A stretch of 64,000 nt of DNA from Lebetimonas sp. JH292 (GCF_000523275.1 NZ_ATHQ01000001.1:319001-383000), one strand, 5' to 3'; positions 9,156 to 19,527 are shown, counted from the first letter of the stretch. Made by a program: numbers and translations. Notes: a model not told the origin generated them from the sequence alone.

Positions 9156-11594
9156 TTAAGCCTTTGGCGAATATTCGTTTTTTTCTATTTTAAGCGGCTT
9201 ATTTACCTTTTGGTACAGCACCATCGCAAGCCCTAAAATAACCACTGCAAACCAGGCACCCATTCCGGCAAAAATAATATTAATCCATCCGTATCCGTTT
9301 ACCACTTCCTGACCGTAACTGTGAAGTCCCTGAGCAATATAGAAATTTACTCCGAAATATGTCATTAAAATAAAGAAAAAGCTCAAAAAAGCCAATAATG
9401 AAAAAATAAATTCACCTCTGAGTTTTGGCATCATTTTAGCATGAATTATAAGTGCATAAACCACCATTGAAATTAAACTCCATGTTTCTTTCGGATCCCA
9501 ACTCCAATATCTTCCCCAGCTTTCATTTGCCCAAACACCGCCAAGAAATGTTCCGACACTGAGCAAGGCCAAACCTATATATAAAGCGATATAAATGATA
9601 TTATTGAATTCTTTAATTTGTTTTTTTAGTTTGTCTTTATTAACAGCAAACAAAACAAGATTAAGAAGACCCAGCATCGCCCCGACTGCTAAAAATCCGT
9701 AACTGGAGGTAATCACCGCCACATGAACCAAAAGCCAGTATGATTTTAATACCGGGACCAGGTTTGTAATTTGAGGGTCAATATTGTTTAAATGCGCAAC
9801 CATCATAAACATCCCAGCTACAAATAATCCGGCACCAAGTGCAAGCATTGATTTTCTAAAGAAAACAAGCGATGCAAAAGCGGCACCCCATGCAATAAAT
9901 ATAATTGATTCATACGCATCAGACCAGGGGGCATGCCCTGCCACATACCATCTAAGCCCCATATTGAATGTATGAAGCAAAAGAGCCAATGCACCTAAAA
10001 TTACAAAAAAAAGTTCGGTTTTCGGATATTTTTTAAGTCTTAAAACTTCAATAAATCCTAAAATAATAATAATGAGTCCAAGTGTAGAATAAATGCCTAT
10101 AAGCATAGGAAAAATTTGTAAATGATTGTATTTAATTTCCCATTCTATTCTGTTTTTGGAAGGAAGTATATCGGGTGTATATGTTTTTTGAAGTTTATAA
10201 ATATCATCTGCCGCTTTTTTCATTTCATTTATATCAAAAATTTTTATACTGTTTACCAAAGAATTAAATACATTCAAATATGCAGTGGCACTGAAAGGGT
10301 CCATCATACCCTTGTTTACACTTTTTTGAATTTGATAAGGAGAAAACCATGTATTATTCATTTTTTTTGAATCAGGCGTTGGAAAAATTTTAAAAATCTG
10401 AGCAGTGTAAACCATAAAAGAGACATAAACCCTTTCGTTTATTTTTATCCATTCCCTGTCTAACTGTGTTTTTTGAATATCGGGTGTATCAAAAGCCCTA
10501 TTCACCTCTTTTGTAAATTTAAAATCCCCGTTAGGCAAAAAGAAATCGATATAAGGTGCATATTTTCCTTTTAAATGCAGGAGTTTTCTTATTTTAGGAT
10601 GCCCTATATAAATAAGGGGCAGTTTTTGAAAATATTGTGGGTTTGCAAGCATTCCCATAACTATCTGATTATAATCCATTCCCAATAATTTATATTTTTT
10701 TGTAATTTTATGCGCTATATCCAAATCCAACGTATCCATAGGTTCAATTCTGCCGCTTTTTTGCACCAAAATTCTCTCCCATACAGATTCAATAGATTTA
10801 GATTTTTGTATATAAGAATCAATATCAAAAGCATTCGCCGAGTGGGGAAATGTTAAAAATAACAACAATGAAAAAAGACCCCCTGTTTTTAATTTTTTAA
10901 CGGTGATTTGAAATCTGCTTTTTTTATAAAGCATACTTGCTAAAAAGCCTATTGCCATTAACAGATAACCAAAATAAGTCACATACATTCCGGGGTCGTG
11001 ATTGACTGAAAGTATACTTCCGCCTCCGTCCGGGTCATAACTTGCCTGATAAAACCTGTATCCTTTATAAACTAAAATATGATTCATATAAATATGATAA
11101 TGAATTTTTTTATTCCCATCTATTATTGTTACAAAACTGTCATAACTGCTGGGCTGCATACTTCCCGGATAATGTTTTAAAACAAATTTATCAAGCCTTA
11201 CCCTAAAACCCAAATCCTTAATTTCAATATCAGTAGGTCTAGCCCTGTTTTTAATAACGGTTATTTGATTTGCACTTTGCCCGTTTCTTAAATGTAAATT
11301 TCCCTCATATCCGAAATATCTTGTAATTCCTGCACCAAGTAAAATAACAATTACAGAAAGATGAAGAAGGAATATAGGCGTCTTTTTATAAGTTTTATAT
11401 CTGAACATTACCCCTGTTAAATTAATTCCCAAAAGCCACATAATAAGTTCAAACCATTTGGTGCCGTAAACATACTGCCAGGCCTGCAAATCTGTTTTTA
11501 AAAGAGTAGCAGCTCCCATTGCAACAATAAAGATTAAAGAAAGTATTACCGCGAGTTCAATAGAAAAGAAAAAATTATATATTTTTTTTATCAT
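9156..11594 (-). CDS. ccsBA: Fused cytochrome c biogenesis protein CcsBA (ResB-ResC type)
   Basis: An 812-residue membrane protein of the system II cytochrome c synthase, which moves haem across the membrane and attaches it to CxxCH motifs. The N-terminal half has ResB/CcsB-like membrane segments and a large periplasmic domain. The C-terminal half has the CcsA segments with the haem-binding WWD motif (WANESWGRYWSWDPKETWS, about residues 688-706) and flanking histidines (GLRWYVAGHAPW, IAQGLHSYG). Fusion is usual in Campylobacterota. Its start overlaps the upstream thioredoxin stop by 4 bp. It would serve the multihaem NapB, HaoA and tetrahaem cytochrome nearby. Confidence 0.94.
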   Translation of the reverse strand: MIKKIYNFFFSIELAVILSLIFIVAMGAATLLKTDLQAWQYVYGTKWFELIMWLLGINLTGVMFRYKTYKKTPIFLLHLSVIVILLGAGITRYFGYEGNLHLRNGQSANQITVIKNRARPTDIEIKDLGFRVRLDKFVLKHYPGSMQPSSYDSFVTIIDGNKKIHYHIYMNHILVYKGYRFYQASYDPDGGGSILSVNHDPGMYVTYFGYLLMAIGFLASMLYKKSRFQITVKKLKTGGLFSLLLFLTFPHSANAFDIDSYIQKSKSIESVWERILVQKSGRIEPMDTLDLDIAHKITKKYKLLGMDYNQIVMGMLANPQYFQKLPLIYIGHPKIRKLLHLKGKYAPYIDFFLPNGDFKFTKEVNRAFDTPDIQKTQLDREWIKINERVYVSFMVYTAQIFKIFPTPDSKKMNNTWFSPYQIQKSVNKGMMDPFSATAYLNVFNSLVNSIKIFDINEMKKAADDIYKLQKTYTPDILPSKNRIEWEIKYNHLQIFPMLIGIYSTLGLIIIILGFIEVLRLKKYPKTELFFVILGALALLLHTFNMGLRWYVAGHAPWSDAYESIIFIAWGAAFASLVFFRKSMLALGAGLFVAGMFMMVAHLNNIDPQITNLVPVLKSYWLLVHVAVITSSYGFLAVGAMLGLLNLVLFAVNKDKLKKQIKEFNNIIYIALYIGLALLSVGTFLGGVWANESWGRYWSWDPKETWSLISMVVYALIIHAKMMPKLRGEFIFSLLAFLSFFFILMTYFGVNFYIAQGLHSYGQEVVNGYGWINIIFAGMGAWFAVVILGLAMVLYQKVNKPLKIEKNEYSPKA

Positions 11595-12010
11595 TTCCCA
11601 GCCTTATATTTTTGATTTACATCATGAAGGATTTTTAAAAATATCTGGGGTGGTCTCGCACCTATCATTCTATAATAAAGTTCCCCATTTGGTTTAATAA
11701 AAAGTATTGTAGGGGTTGAACCTGTAAAATAATTCTGAACCATCAAAGGCAGATTATCCTGGTCCGCAAGATAAAACACCGGCACAAAATTTTTATTAAT
11801 AAAACCTGCTACTTTATCATCTGTATAAACCTTTGTGGCAAGATATCTGCATGGAGGACAGTTTGTAAGTGATACATCGACCATAATCAGTTTATGCTCT
11901 TGGGAGGCAACATTTTTTGCCGCATTAAAACCCATAGCCCAGTTAACTTTACCGCTCCAATCTATTGCAAAAGCAAAAACAGCAACTATTAAAAACAACC
12001 ATTTTTTCAT
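11591..12010 (-). CDS. Periplasmic thioredoxin-like protein with CPPC motif
   Basis: A 139-residue thioredoxin-fold protein with an N-terminal signal sequence (MKKWLFLIVAVFAFA). The redox centre is CPPC in SLTNCPPCRYLATKV, and the cis-Pro loop lies in FTGSTPTILFI. The gene overlaps ccsBA by 4 bp, so it most likely keeps apocytochrome CxxCH cysteines reduced (the CcmG/ResA role). This is inferred from context, since the motif and length match the SoxW/DUF255-like group rather than classic CcmG. A clear paralogue at 24680-25090 sits next to CcdA. Confidence 0.85.
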   Translation of the reverse strand: MKKWLFLIVAVFAFAIDWSGKVNWAMGFNAAKNVASQEHKLIMVDVSLTNCPPCRYLATKVYTDDKVAGFINKNFVPVFYLADQDNLPLMVQNYFTGSTPTILFIKPNGELYYRMIGARPPQIFLKILHDVNQKYKAGK

Positions 12011-12081
12011 TTAATTACCTTTTTTTTCTGTATTGTAACAAAAAAATTATATGAATACCGATTAAGTTTATAAAAAAGGAA

Positions 12082-12654
12082 TTATTCCGATTTCTCGGAA
12101 GATAAATTTTCTAAAAGATTAGGATGAGCAAAATTAGGCATTGTATAATCGTTATGGCATTTTACACAGCTGACTTTTCCACCGTTTTCTTTAACATTCC
12201 AATAATACATTTTATGAATTTTTTGAATATTATCATCAAGTCCGACAACGTGGTTTTTATCTTTAAGTTCCTCTATTCCTTTATGGCAGTGCAAACACGC
12301 ATTATCATATACATAATGATCCATTTCACAGAAATTTTCTTTAAAATCAACTCTTTTAATAAGCCCTATATGAGCCATTGCATCTCTTGTCCCGCTTATT
12401 CCTTTTGTAATCAAATAAGACATTAAACTTGAATGATCTAAATGGCAATCGGTACAATGATGGGCTGAAAATCCGTGAGGATTGTTTCCTCCGTGAACAC
12501 TGAATTCAAAACTGCTAACCTCCGGTTTCATTTCATGACAGCTTGCACAAAATTGAGGCGTCCCTGTCACATCAACCATTACTGCTGCAAAATACGAAAT
12601 TCCAAGCCCGATAATTGCGCCTATAATCAATGCGCCGAGTGTTGTTTTTTTCAT
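12082..12654 (-). CDS. NapC/NrfH-type tetrahaem cytochrome c, candidate HaoC
   Basis: A 190-residue membrane-anchored quinol dehydrogenase: one N-terminal membrane helix (about residues 6-26) and four CxxCH haem sites with cysteines at 36 (CASCH), 67 (CTDCH), 120 (CLHCH) and 163 (CVKCH). The family passes electrons from menaquinol to periplasmic reductases such as NrfA or HaoA. No nrfA is visible, and Nap here has its own NapGH, so HaoA (21852) is the likely partner; that is inference. Upstream are two 11-bp repeats and an AT-rich -10 like those of haoA. SD AAAGGAAATC. Confidence 0.88.
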   Translation of the reverse strand: MKKTTLGALIIGAIIGLGISYFAAVMVDVTGTPQFCASCHEMKPEVSSFEFSVHGGNNPHGFSAHHCTDCHLDHSSLMSYLITKGISGTRDAMAHIGLIKRVDFKENFCEMDHYVYDNACLHCHKGIEELKDKNHVVGLDDNIQKIHKMYYWNVKENGGKVSCVKCHNDYTMPNFAHPNLLENLSSEKSE

Positions 12655-12690
12655 TGATTTCCTTTTTTTATTGATATTATATATATATTT

Positions 12691-12712
12691 CGTGCTTAAA
12701 AAGTGCTTTTTA
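12691..12712. promoter_or_regulatory. Two 11-bp direct repeats upstream of the tetrahaem cytochrome gene
   Basis: CGTGCTTAAAA at 12691 and AGTGCTTTTTA at 12702 are spaced exactly 11 bp. Read in the direction of the cytochrome gene they are AGCACTTTTT and AGCACGAAAT, followed by a TATATATAAT -10-like box. The same core with the same period is found before haoA (21786) and between the response regulator gene and napA (14955). Candidate binding site for an OmpR-family regulator. Confidence 0.6.
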
Positions 12713-14278
12713 AATTTTTATTACAAAAACCGCCCCGTTATTTGAATTATATGCGTCTAAATTACCGTTAAAATGCTTTGTAACAATAATTTTACTCATA
12801 TAAAGCCCAATCCCCGTTCCCTGGGATTGAAATTTGGTTGTAAAATAAGGTTCAAAAATTTTATCAATTAAATCCTTTCTAATACCTCCTGCATTATCTT
12901 CTATTTCTATTTTTTCTCCTATTTTAATCCAGATTTTTTTATTTTTTATATTTCTTTCATTCAAAACATCGATAGCATTATTAATTATATTCATAATAAC
13001 TTGTAAAAATTCATTTTTGAAGCCTATAATATTTTTTTCTTTTTTTTCAATTAATTCCACATCAATATTGTAATTTTTAAGTCTTCCTTCCAATAAAAAC
13101 AGAACTTCTTTAACAGATTCATTGATATTAAATTCTTTCTTTTCTTTATCTTCTTTAAAAAAGTTCCTGAAATCGTCTATCGTTTTGGACATGTATTCTA
13201 TCTGTTTAATTGCCTTATTTTTAAAATTTTGGATATATTTTTCATCTATTTTATTTTTTTTATATGCTATTTCAATATTTTGAATAAGCAGCGAAAGATG
13301 TGTTAAAGGGTGTCTCCACTGATGCGCTATATTTCCAAGCATCTCTCCCAAAGCAGCAAGTTTGGACTGCTGCATTAAAAGCTGTTCATTCTCTTTTACT
13401 TTTGCCACTTCTTTATCTATTCTTTTATCAAGTTCGTTATAATAATTGTATAAAGGTCTTGAAAAGAATATTCCGAGAGGAACTGCGACAAAAACAGATA
13501 AAATCATCATAACAATTGCCAGTTTTTTGGAGATATCACTTGTTTCCCGGATTAATTTCTTGTTTTGTAAAAAAATAACGTTATATTTGTTATTAAAATT
13601 CAGCACATAAATATCATTACTTATAAACCCCTGGGATTTTTTCATTAAATCTACAACAGGGTATCCGTATATGTCATATATATATTTGACATTTGTAAAA
13701 TCACTGTAATAGATTTTTCCTTTTTTATCTATAACCATAATGTTAAACATATCGTTATATTTTTCAAAAATATTTTTATATTTATAAACAATATTTAAAA
13801 CTTTATTTTTAAGAGGCACCGAAATATTAAAAACAACATTATGATTTTTTATATTTTCTTTTAAAATCAAAGTCTTTAATTTCGGTTTTTGTGATTGATT
13901 TATTAAACACGCTATAGAATTATTTTTTTTACAATAAATATTTTTATTGTTTTGTATCAAAGAAATTTTATATATATTGTCTTCACTTGAAAGAATAAGT
14001 TTAAAAACCCCGAAAAGCAGATTTTCATTAATGTTAAACTCACTTGAAATTAACGGACTTTTTGATATTGCAATAGCCTTATTTACAGCTTTTTGCTTTT
14101 TTGTTTTATATTCTTTTACCAAATTTTTAGCATATAAAATTACATTCTGCTGAAAATTTTCATTTTCAATGTTTGTAAAAAAATATATACTTATGTATAT
14201 AACAACAATAATTATCAAAAAGGCAAATAAAGCAAAGGCTATTGTTAAATCAAACTTAAATTCACTGTTTTTTTTCAA
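12710..14278 (-). CDS. Membrane sensor histidine kinase
   Basis: A 522-residue kinase with membrane helices at about 12-34 and 252-272 enclosing a ~215-residue extracytoplasmic sensor region (probably a Cache-like domain; the ligand is not evident). A coiled linker follows, then HisKA with the phospho-accepting H319 (GNIAHQWRHPL, the form common in Campylobacterota) and an HATPase domain with N-box NNAIDVLN and G-boxes DNAGGI and GTGIGLYMSKI. It overlaps the response regulator gene by 17 bp and lies between the tetrahaem cytochrome and the nap operon. A role in sensing nitrate, nitrite or redox state is inferred from position. Confidence 0.92.
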   Translation of the reverse strand: MKKNSEFKFDLTIAFALFAFLIIIVVIYISIYFFTNIENENFQQNVILYAKNLVKEYKTKKQKAVNKAIAISKSPLISSEFNINENLLFGVFKLILSSEDNIYKISLIQNNKNIYCKKNNSIACLINQSQKPKLKTLILKENIKNHNVVFNISVPLKNKVLNIVYKYKNIFEKYNDMFNIMVIDKKGKIYYSDFTNVKYIYDIYGYPVVDLMKKSQGFISNDIYVLNFNNKYNVIFLQNKKLIRETSDISKKLAIVMMILSVFVAVPLGIFFSRPLYNYYNELDKRIDKEVAKVKENEQLLMQQSKLAALGEMLGNIAHQWRHPLTHLSLLIQNIEIAYKKNKIDEKYIQNFKNKAIKQIEYMSKTIDDFRNFFKEDKEKKEFNINESVKEVLFLLEGRLKNYNIDVELIEKKEKNIIGFKNEFLQVIMNIINNAIDVLNERNIKNKKIWIKIGEKIEIEDNAGGIRKDLIDKIFEPYFTTKFQSQGTGIGLYMSKIIVTKHFNGNLDAYNSNNGAVFVIKI

Positions 14279-14912
14279 TTTTATATCCGCATCCTCTTAC
14301 ATTTTTAATAAAATTTTCTTTTAATTTACTCCTTAATTTTTTAACCTGTGTTCTTAAAGTATTGTCACAAATGGCTTTTTCTTCCCAGACATAATCTTTA
14401 ATTGTTTCGGAATCTACAACATTGTTAATATTTTTAACCAGAATTTCCAAAAAATATTTCTCATTGGGGGTAAGTTCCACTTCTTTATCATTATAAAAAA
14501 GTTTTAATTTTTTTATATCAAATGAATAATTTGCTGTAATTTTTATCCTGTCCGTTTTTTTGAAAACAAGCCTTTTTATTCTCAGTTCAAGCTCTTTTAA
14601 ATCAAAAGGTTTTTTAATATAATCGGCAGCACCGATATTAAAGGCTTTTTCAATATGTTCTACATCTGAATAAGCGGTTATAAAAATCACCGGTGTTGAA
14701 GAAGAATAATTTTTTAATTCTTTATAAAATTCATATCCGTTCATTTCGGGCATATTTATATCCAATAAATATATATCATAATGCTCAGGATAAATCTTTT
14801 CAAGCGCCCTTTTGGGAGTTGAATAATAATCCACTTTATTTCCGCTCATTTCAAAATATTCTTTTATACTCTCACCGATAAATTCATCGTCTTCTACCAA
14901 AAGTATTTTCAT
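14262..14912 (-). CDS. OmpR-family response regulator
   Basis: A 216-residue protein: receiver domain with acidic pocket E7-D8-D9, phospho-accepting D51 (LLDINMPEMNGYEF) and the lysine of YIKKPFDL, then a C-terminal winged-helix DNA-binding domain ending KNVRGCGYKIE. It is divergent from napA. Its own promoter region holds four 11-bp direct repeats (14955-14998). OmpR-type regulators commonly bind tandem 10-11 bp direct repeats as dimers. The arrangement predicts autoregulation and control of nap, haoA and the tetrahaem cytochrome gene. Confidence 0.93.
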   Translation of the reverse strand: MKILLVEDDEFIGESIKEYFEMSGNKVDYYSTPKRALEKIYPEHYDIYLLDINMPEMNGYEFYKELKNYSSSTPVIFITAYSDVEHIEKAFNIGAADYIKKPFDLKELELRIKRLVFKKTDRIKITANYSFDIKKLKLFYNDKEVELTPNEKYFLEILVKNINNVVDSETIKDYVWEEKAICDNTLRTQVKKLRSKLKENFIKNVRGCGYKIEKKQ

Positions 14913-14954
14913 TTTTTTCCTTATTTAAAATAATTGTTTAATTTTATCATAAAG

Positions 14955-14998
14955 AGTGCCTTTTAAGTGCCGTAAATGTGCTTATAAAGTGCCTTAAA
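14955..14998. promoter_or_regulatory. Four tandem 11-bp direct repeats between the response regulator gene and napA
   Basis: AGTGCCTTTTA, AGTGCCGTAAA, TGTGCTTATAA and AGTGCCTTAAA start at 14955, 14966, 14977 and 14988, exactly 11 bp apart. Toward napA they are followed by an AT-rich TTATTATAAA region at 15007-15015. Toward the regulator gene they read GGCACT and end close to a TATGATAAAAT -10-like box. This is the geometry expected for an OmpR-family operator covering a divergent promoter. Confidence 0.65.
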
Positions 14999-15080
14999 AT
15001 TAAATTTATTATAAAAATATGTAACATTTTTGTCAATAAGTTGTATCATAATAGTGTTAAAAAGCGAAAAAGGAGTGCTT

Positions 15081-17874
15081 ATGTCAATGACAAGAAGAGA
15101 TTTTTTAAAAACAACTGCCGCAGTGGCAGCGGCTAGTGCAGCTGGAATTACTGTTCCGGAAGAATTAAAAGCACAGGCCGAAGCAAGTGAAGAAGGATGG
15201 CAATGGGATAAAGCCGTATGCCGTTTCTGTGGAACCGGATGCGGTATTATGGTTGCTACAAAAGGAGGAAAAATCGTTGCTGTAAAAGGTGACCCAGAAG
15301 CTCCGGTAAACAGGGGTATTAACTGTATTAAAGGTTATTTCAACGCAAAAATTATGTATGGTGCAGACAGACTTACCCAGCCGTTATTAAGGCTTGATGA
15401 AAATGGAAATTTCAGCAAAAATGCTCCGTTTAGACCAGTCAGCTGGAAAAGGGCATTTGATGAAATGGAAAAACAGTTTAAAAAATATTACAATGAATTG
15501 GGGCCAACAGGTGTTGCAATATTCGGTTCCGGCCAATATACAATTCAGGAAGGTTATGCGGCTGTAAAATTAGTTAAAGCCGGATGGAGAAGCAACAATA
15601 TCGATCCTAATGCAAGACACTGTATGGCAAGCGCCGTTGTAGGATTTTATCAAACATTTGGAATTGATGAACCAGCCGGTTGTTATGATGATATAGAACT
15701 TACCGACACAGTAATAACCTGGGGTGCGAATATGGCCGAAATGCACCCGATTCTTTGGAGTAGGGTTAGTGATGCAAAATTAAACAATCCTGATAAATAT
15801 AAAGTAGTTAATCTTTCAACTTATAGAAACAGATGTTCAAATCTTGCAGATATGGAAATTATTTTCAGACCAAATACAGACCTCGCAATTATGAATTATA
15901 TCGGAAGGGAAATTATAAAAAGAAATGCCGTAAACTGGGATTTTGTAAAAAAACATACCATCTTTGCAACTGGAACCGTAGATACAGGTTACGGTATGAG
16001 AGAACCAAGTGTAGCTAAAAAACTTGGATATTCAGATAAAGAAATGCAAACAATTAAAAAACAGGCTGCAAAAGAAGTAAGCGAAGAAGAAGCAGTGGCA
16101 TTAAGCGCAATCGGCAAATGGAAAGCCGGAGAAAAAATGGAAATGACTCACAGAAAAGGTCACGCACCGTTTTTCCATTGGCAAATAACTTTTGATGAAT
16201 TTAAAAAAGCGGTTGAACCTTATACACTTGATTATGTAGCAAGCGTTGCAAAAGGCGACCCTGATGAAAGCATTGAAAGTTTTAAAGCAAAACTAAAAAA
16301 ATTAGCTGATTTATATATTAATCCAAACAGAAAAGTTGTATCTTTCTGGACAATGGGATTCAATCAGCATGTAAGAGGTAGCTGGATTAATGAAATAGTT
16401 TATATGGTTCATTTACTTCTTGGAAAGCAATCAGTTCCGGGAAGCGGAGCATTCTCTCTAACAGGTCAGCCAAGTGCTTGTGGAACTGCAAGAGAAGTTG
16501 GAACCTTTGCCCACAGACTTCCGGCAGACTTATTAGTAGCAAATCCAAAACACAGAAAAATTACAGAAAAATTATGGAAAATACCACATGGAACTATTAA
16601 TCCAAAAGTAGGAAGCCATTTTGTAAAAATTATGAGGGATATGGAACAAGGAAAATTAAATGGGCATGGGTTCATGTAAACAACCCTTGGCAAAATACTG
16701 CAAATGCTAATCACTGGTTAAAAATGGCAAGAACCATGGATAACTTTATTGTTGTAAATGAATGTTATCCTGGAGTCAGCGCAAGAGTGGCAGATTTAAT
16801 TTTACCAGTGGCTATGATTTATGAAAAATGGGGAGCATATGGTAATGCTGAAAGAAGAACCCAACACTGGAGACAGCAGGTTGTAGCCCCTGGAAATGCA
16901 ATGACAGATATTTGGACAATGGTAGAATTTTCAAAAAGATTTAAATTAAAAGAAGTATGGTATTGGAAGAAGCTAAAAAAATGGGTTATTCACCTGAAGA
17001 CACATTATATGATGTACTTTATAATAGAGAAGAATATCGCAAAAACTTCCCATGGCCAGATCCTATTGCTAAAAATCCACAAACAGGAAAACTTCATCCA
17101 AACACTGAAGCAGCGGGAGACGGCAGAGAAATTATAGGAAGTGACGGCAAACCGTTTACTGGTTATGGATTCTTTATTCAAAAAGCATTATGGGAAGAAT
17201 ACAGAAAATTTGGTATTGGTCATGGGCATGACCTGGCAGATTTTGATACATATCAAAAAGTAAGAGGTCTAAGATGGCCTGTCGTTAACGGAAAAGAAAC
17301 AAAATGGAGATTTAACACTGAATATGACCCATATGCAAGAAAATTTGCAAAACCAGGTGAAAAATTTGCATTTTACGGACCGCTTTTAAAAACAATTAAA
17401 AGAGGAAATTTGGCTCATCCTGTTAAATCAATGGGTAAAGTTCATTTGGCAAACAAAGCAAAAATATTCTTCAGACCGTTTATGGTTCATCCAGAAGACC
17501 CTAAATATGATAAAGACGGATATAATTTCTGGCTATGTACCGGTAGGGTTCTTGAACACTGGCATACTGGAACTATGACCATGAGGGTTCCGGAATTATA
17601 CAGGGCTATGCCGGAAGCATTATGTTATATGAATCCAAAAGATGCAAAAGCACTCGGATTAAATAGATTTGATTTGGTTGTAATTGAAAGCAGACGTGGA
17701 AAAGTTAAAGCAAGGGTTGAGACAAGAGGCAGAAACAAACCTCCAAGAGGACTTGTAATGGTTCCATGGTTTGATGAAAAAATATTAATCAATAAAGTTT
17801 GTCTTGATGCAACATGTCCTATGAGTAAAGAAACAGATTACAAAAAATCAGCGGTTAAAATTTATAAAGCATAA
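15081..17874 (+). CDS. napA: Periplasmic nitrate reductase catalytic subunit NapA, two frameshifts
   Basis: NapA reduces nitrate to nitrite in the periplasm. The start is the ATG at 15081 with AAAAAGGAG; an earlier in-frame start at 15030 lacks one. The N-terminus is a Tat signal (MTRRDFLKT). The [4Fe-4S] cysteines are C47, C50, C54 and C82, and the molybdenum ligand is C181 in [14 protein letters not shown] missing base in the A4 run at 16652-16655 shifts the frame, and one near 16959 shifts it again. The three frames 15081-16679, 16724-17137 and 16957-17874 together give about 931 residues, normal for epsilonproteobacterial NapA. The lesions look like sequencing errors because the rest of the operon is complete. 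Confidence 0.94.
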
Positions 17875-17883
17875 AGGTAAATT

Positions 17884-18699
17884 TTGGATAGAAGAGGATT
17901 TTTAACACAAATGGCTCAGGCAGCAGCTGCGTCTGCTGTTGCCGGCACTGTTGTCGGAGCTTTTGTAGAAGAAGATAAGGTTAAACCTTTAACTCTTAGA
18001 CCTCCCGGGGCATTAGAAGAGAGAGATTTTATAAAAACATGCATAAGATGCGGATTATGTGTCGAAGCATGTAAAAATAGAGAAAATAAGATGATAATAA
18101 ACGGAGAGGAAATTGATACCTTAAAATTGGCAAGCCCCGGAGATAATGCTCCAATCGGTACACCTTTTTTTATAGCAAGAACGGGGCCTTGTTTTATGTG
18201 CGATGATATTCCGTGTATGTATGCGTGTCCAACAGGTGCTTTAACACCTGAAATGTGCAAAAACGATAAAGGTGAAGTTGCAATCGATTATGCCAAAATG
18301 GGAGTTGCTGTAATAGACCCGAGCAGCTGTATTGCTTTTTGGGGTCTTCAATGTACAGCATGTTACAGAGCGTGCCCGGAAATAGATAAAGCTATAACTA
18401 TTGAATGGAAACAAAATAAAAGAACAGGAAAACACGCTTACAGAATTCCTGTTGTTCACGAAGAATATTGCACAGGCTGCGGAATGTGCGAAAGAGCATG
18501 TGTTACCGAAAAAGCAGCCATTAAAATATTCCCAAGAGAAGTTTTTCTTGGAAAAGCGGGAGACAGATACGTTAAAGGATGGAGCAAAAAAGACCAGCAA
18601 AGGGTTAAAAACGCATCAACAAAAACAACAACAAAAACACCTTGGAGTAAAAAAAGCCCGTTAAATAACTTAAATCAAGGTATAAAATGGAATCAGTAA
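17884..18699 (+). CDS. napG: Ferredoxin-type quinol dehydrogenase component NapG
   Basis: A 271-residue Fe-S protein with a twin-arginine signal right at the start (DRRGFLTQMAQ), using a TTG start codon 9 bp after napA. Four [4Fe-4S] motifs follow: CIRCGLCVEAC, CFMCDDIPCMYACP, CIAFWGLQCTACYRACP and CTGCGMCERAC. With NapH it forms the menaquinol dehydrogenase that feeds NapB in organisms lacking NapC. The last 13 bp overlap the napH start. Confidence 0.94.
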   Translation: MDRRGFLTQMAQAAAASAVAGTVVGAFVEEDKVKPLTLRPPGALEERDFIKTCIRCGLCVEACKNRENKMIINGEEIDTLKLASPGDNAPIGTPFFIARTGPCFMCDDIPCMYACPTGALTPEMCKNDKGEVAIDYAKMGVAVIDPSSCIAFWGLQCTACYRACPEIDKAITIEWKQNKRTGKHAYRIPVVHEEYCTGCGMCERACVTEKAAIKIFPREVFLGKAGDRYVKGWSKKDQQRVKNASTKTTTKTPWSKKSPLNNLNQGIKWNQ

Positions 18700-19527
18700 T
18701 TAAAAACAGATATTTAATTTTAAGAAGGATATCCCAGCTTACAATTTTATTTTTATATTTTGGCGCTAATGCGTGGGGATGGAAAATACTCGTTGGAAAT
18801 TTAAGTTTATCTAAAATTTTTGGCAAAATTCCTTTAACGGACCCGTATGCATTTTTGCAAATGCTTTTTGCTGGTGCTGTAATAAGTACCGATATGATTG
18901 TAGGAGTTATTATTATTGCTGTTTTTTATACTCTTATCGGAGGACGTGCGTTTTGTTCCTGGGTTTGCCCTGTAAATATGATTACAGATTTGGCCGCATG
19001 GCTTAGAAGAAAAACACATCATGAAAAAGACAATTTAATAAGTGCTATGAAGATTAAAAATTTCAGATACTGGTTTGCCGGTATTTTACTTAATAATTTC
19101 AGCTATAAGCGGCGCAGCCGCATTTGAATTTATAAGTCCTATCGGTATTTTTACAAGAGGTGTTGCATTTTCACTAGGATTTGGATGGGTATGGCTGATA
19201 GCTATATTTTTATTCGATGCTTTTGTTTTAAAAAACGGGTGGTGCGGACATGTTTGCCCGTTAGGGGCCACTTATTCAATAATAGGGGCTAAAAGTTTAA
19301 TCAGGGTAAAACATAATAAAGACAATTGCACAAATTGCGGTAACTGTCTGATGATTTGCCCAGAGCCTCAGGTTTTAGCACCTATAATCGGGAAAAAAAG
19401 CGATTTTATATCAGGAATTGAGTGTTCAAACTGCGGAAGATGTATTGAAGTGTGCGAAGATAATGCACTAAAATTTTCTATTAGAAATTACATAAAAGGA
19501 GAAAAAAATGAAAAAGCTAATAATTAG
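18687..19527 (+). CDS. napH: Membrane quinol dehydrogenase component NapH, one frameshift
   Basis: A polytopic membrane Fe-S protein, about 279 residues after repair. The first frame (18687-19127) carries membrane helices and CSWVCPVN. An extra A near 19092 breaks it; removing it continues FAGILL into IISAISGAAAF. The second frame has CGHVCPLGA, more helices and two C-terminal clusters (CTNCGNCLMICPEP, CSNCGRCIEVCEDN). The paired CxxxCP motifs are the NapH hallmark. The gene overlaps napG by 13 bp and napB by 20 bp, so the operon is tightly coupled. A sequencing error is the likely cause of the shift. Confidence 0.92.

Noticed and set aside
12124-12657. Plus-strand frames opposite the tetrahaem cytochrome gene
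   Set aside because: They mirror CxxCH codons and lack start signals.
16724-17137. Separate gene within napA
   Set aside because: Its first 75 or so codons continue NapA in sense and position; the rest is off-frame shadow.
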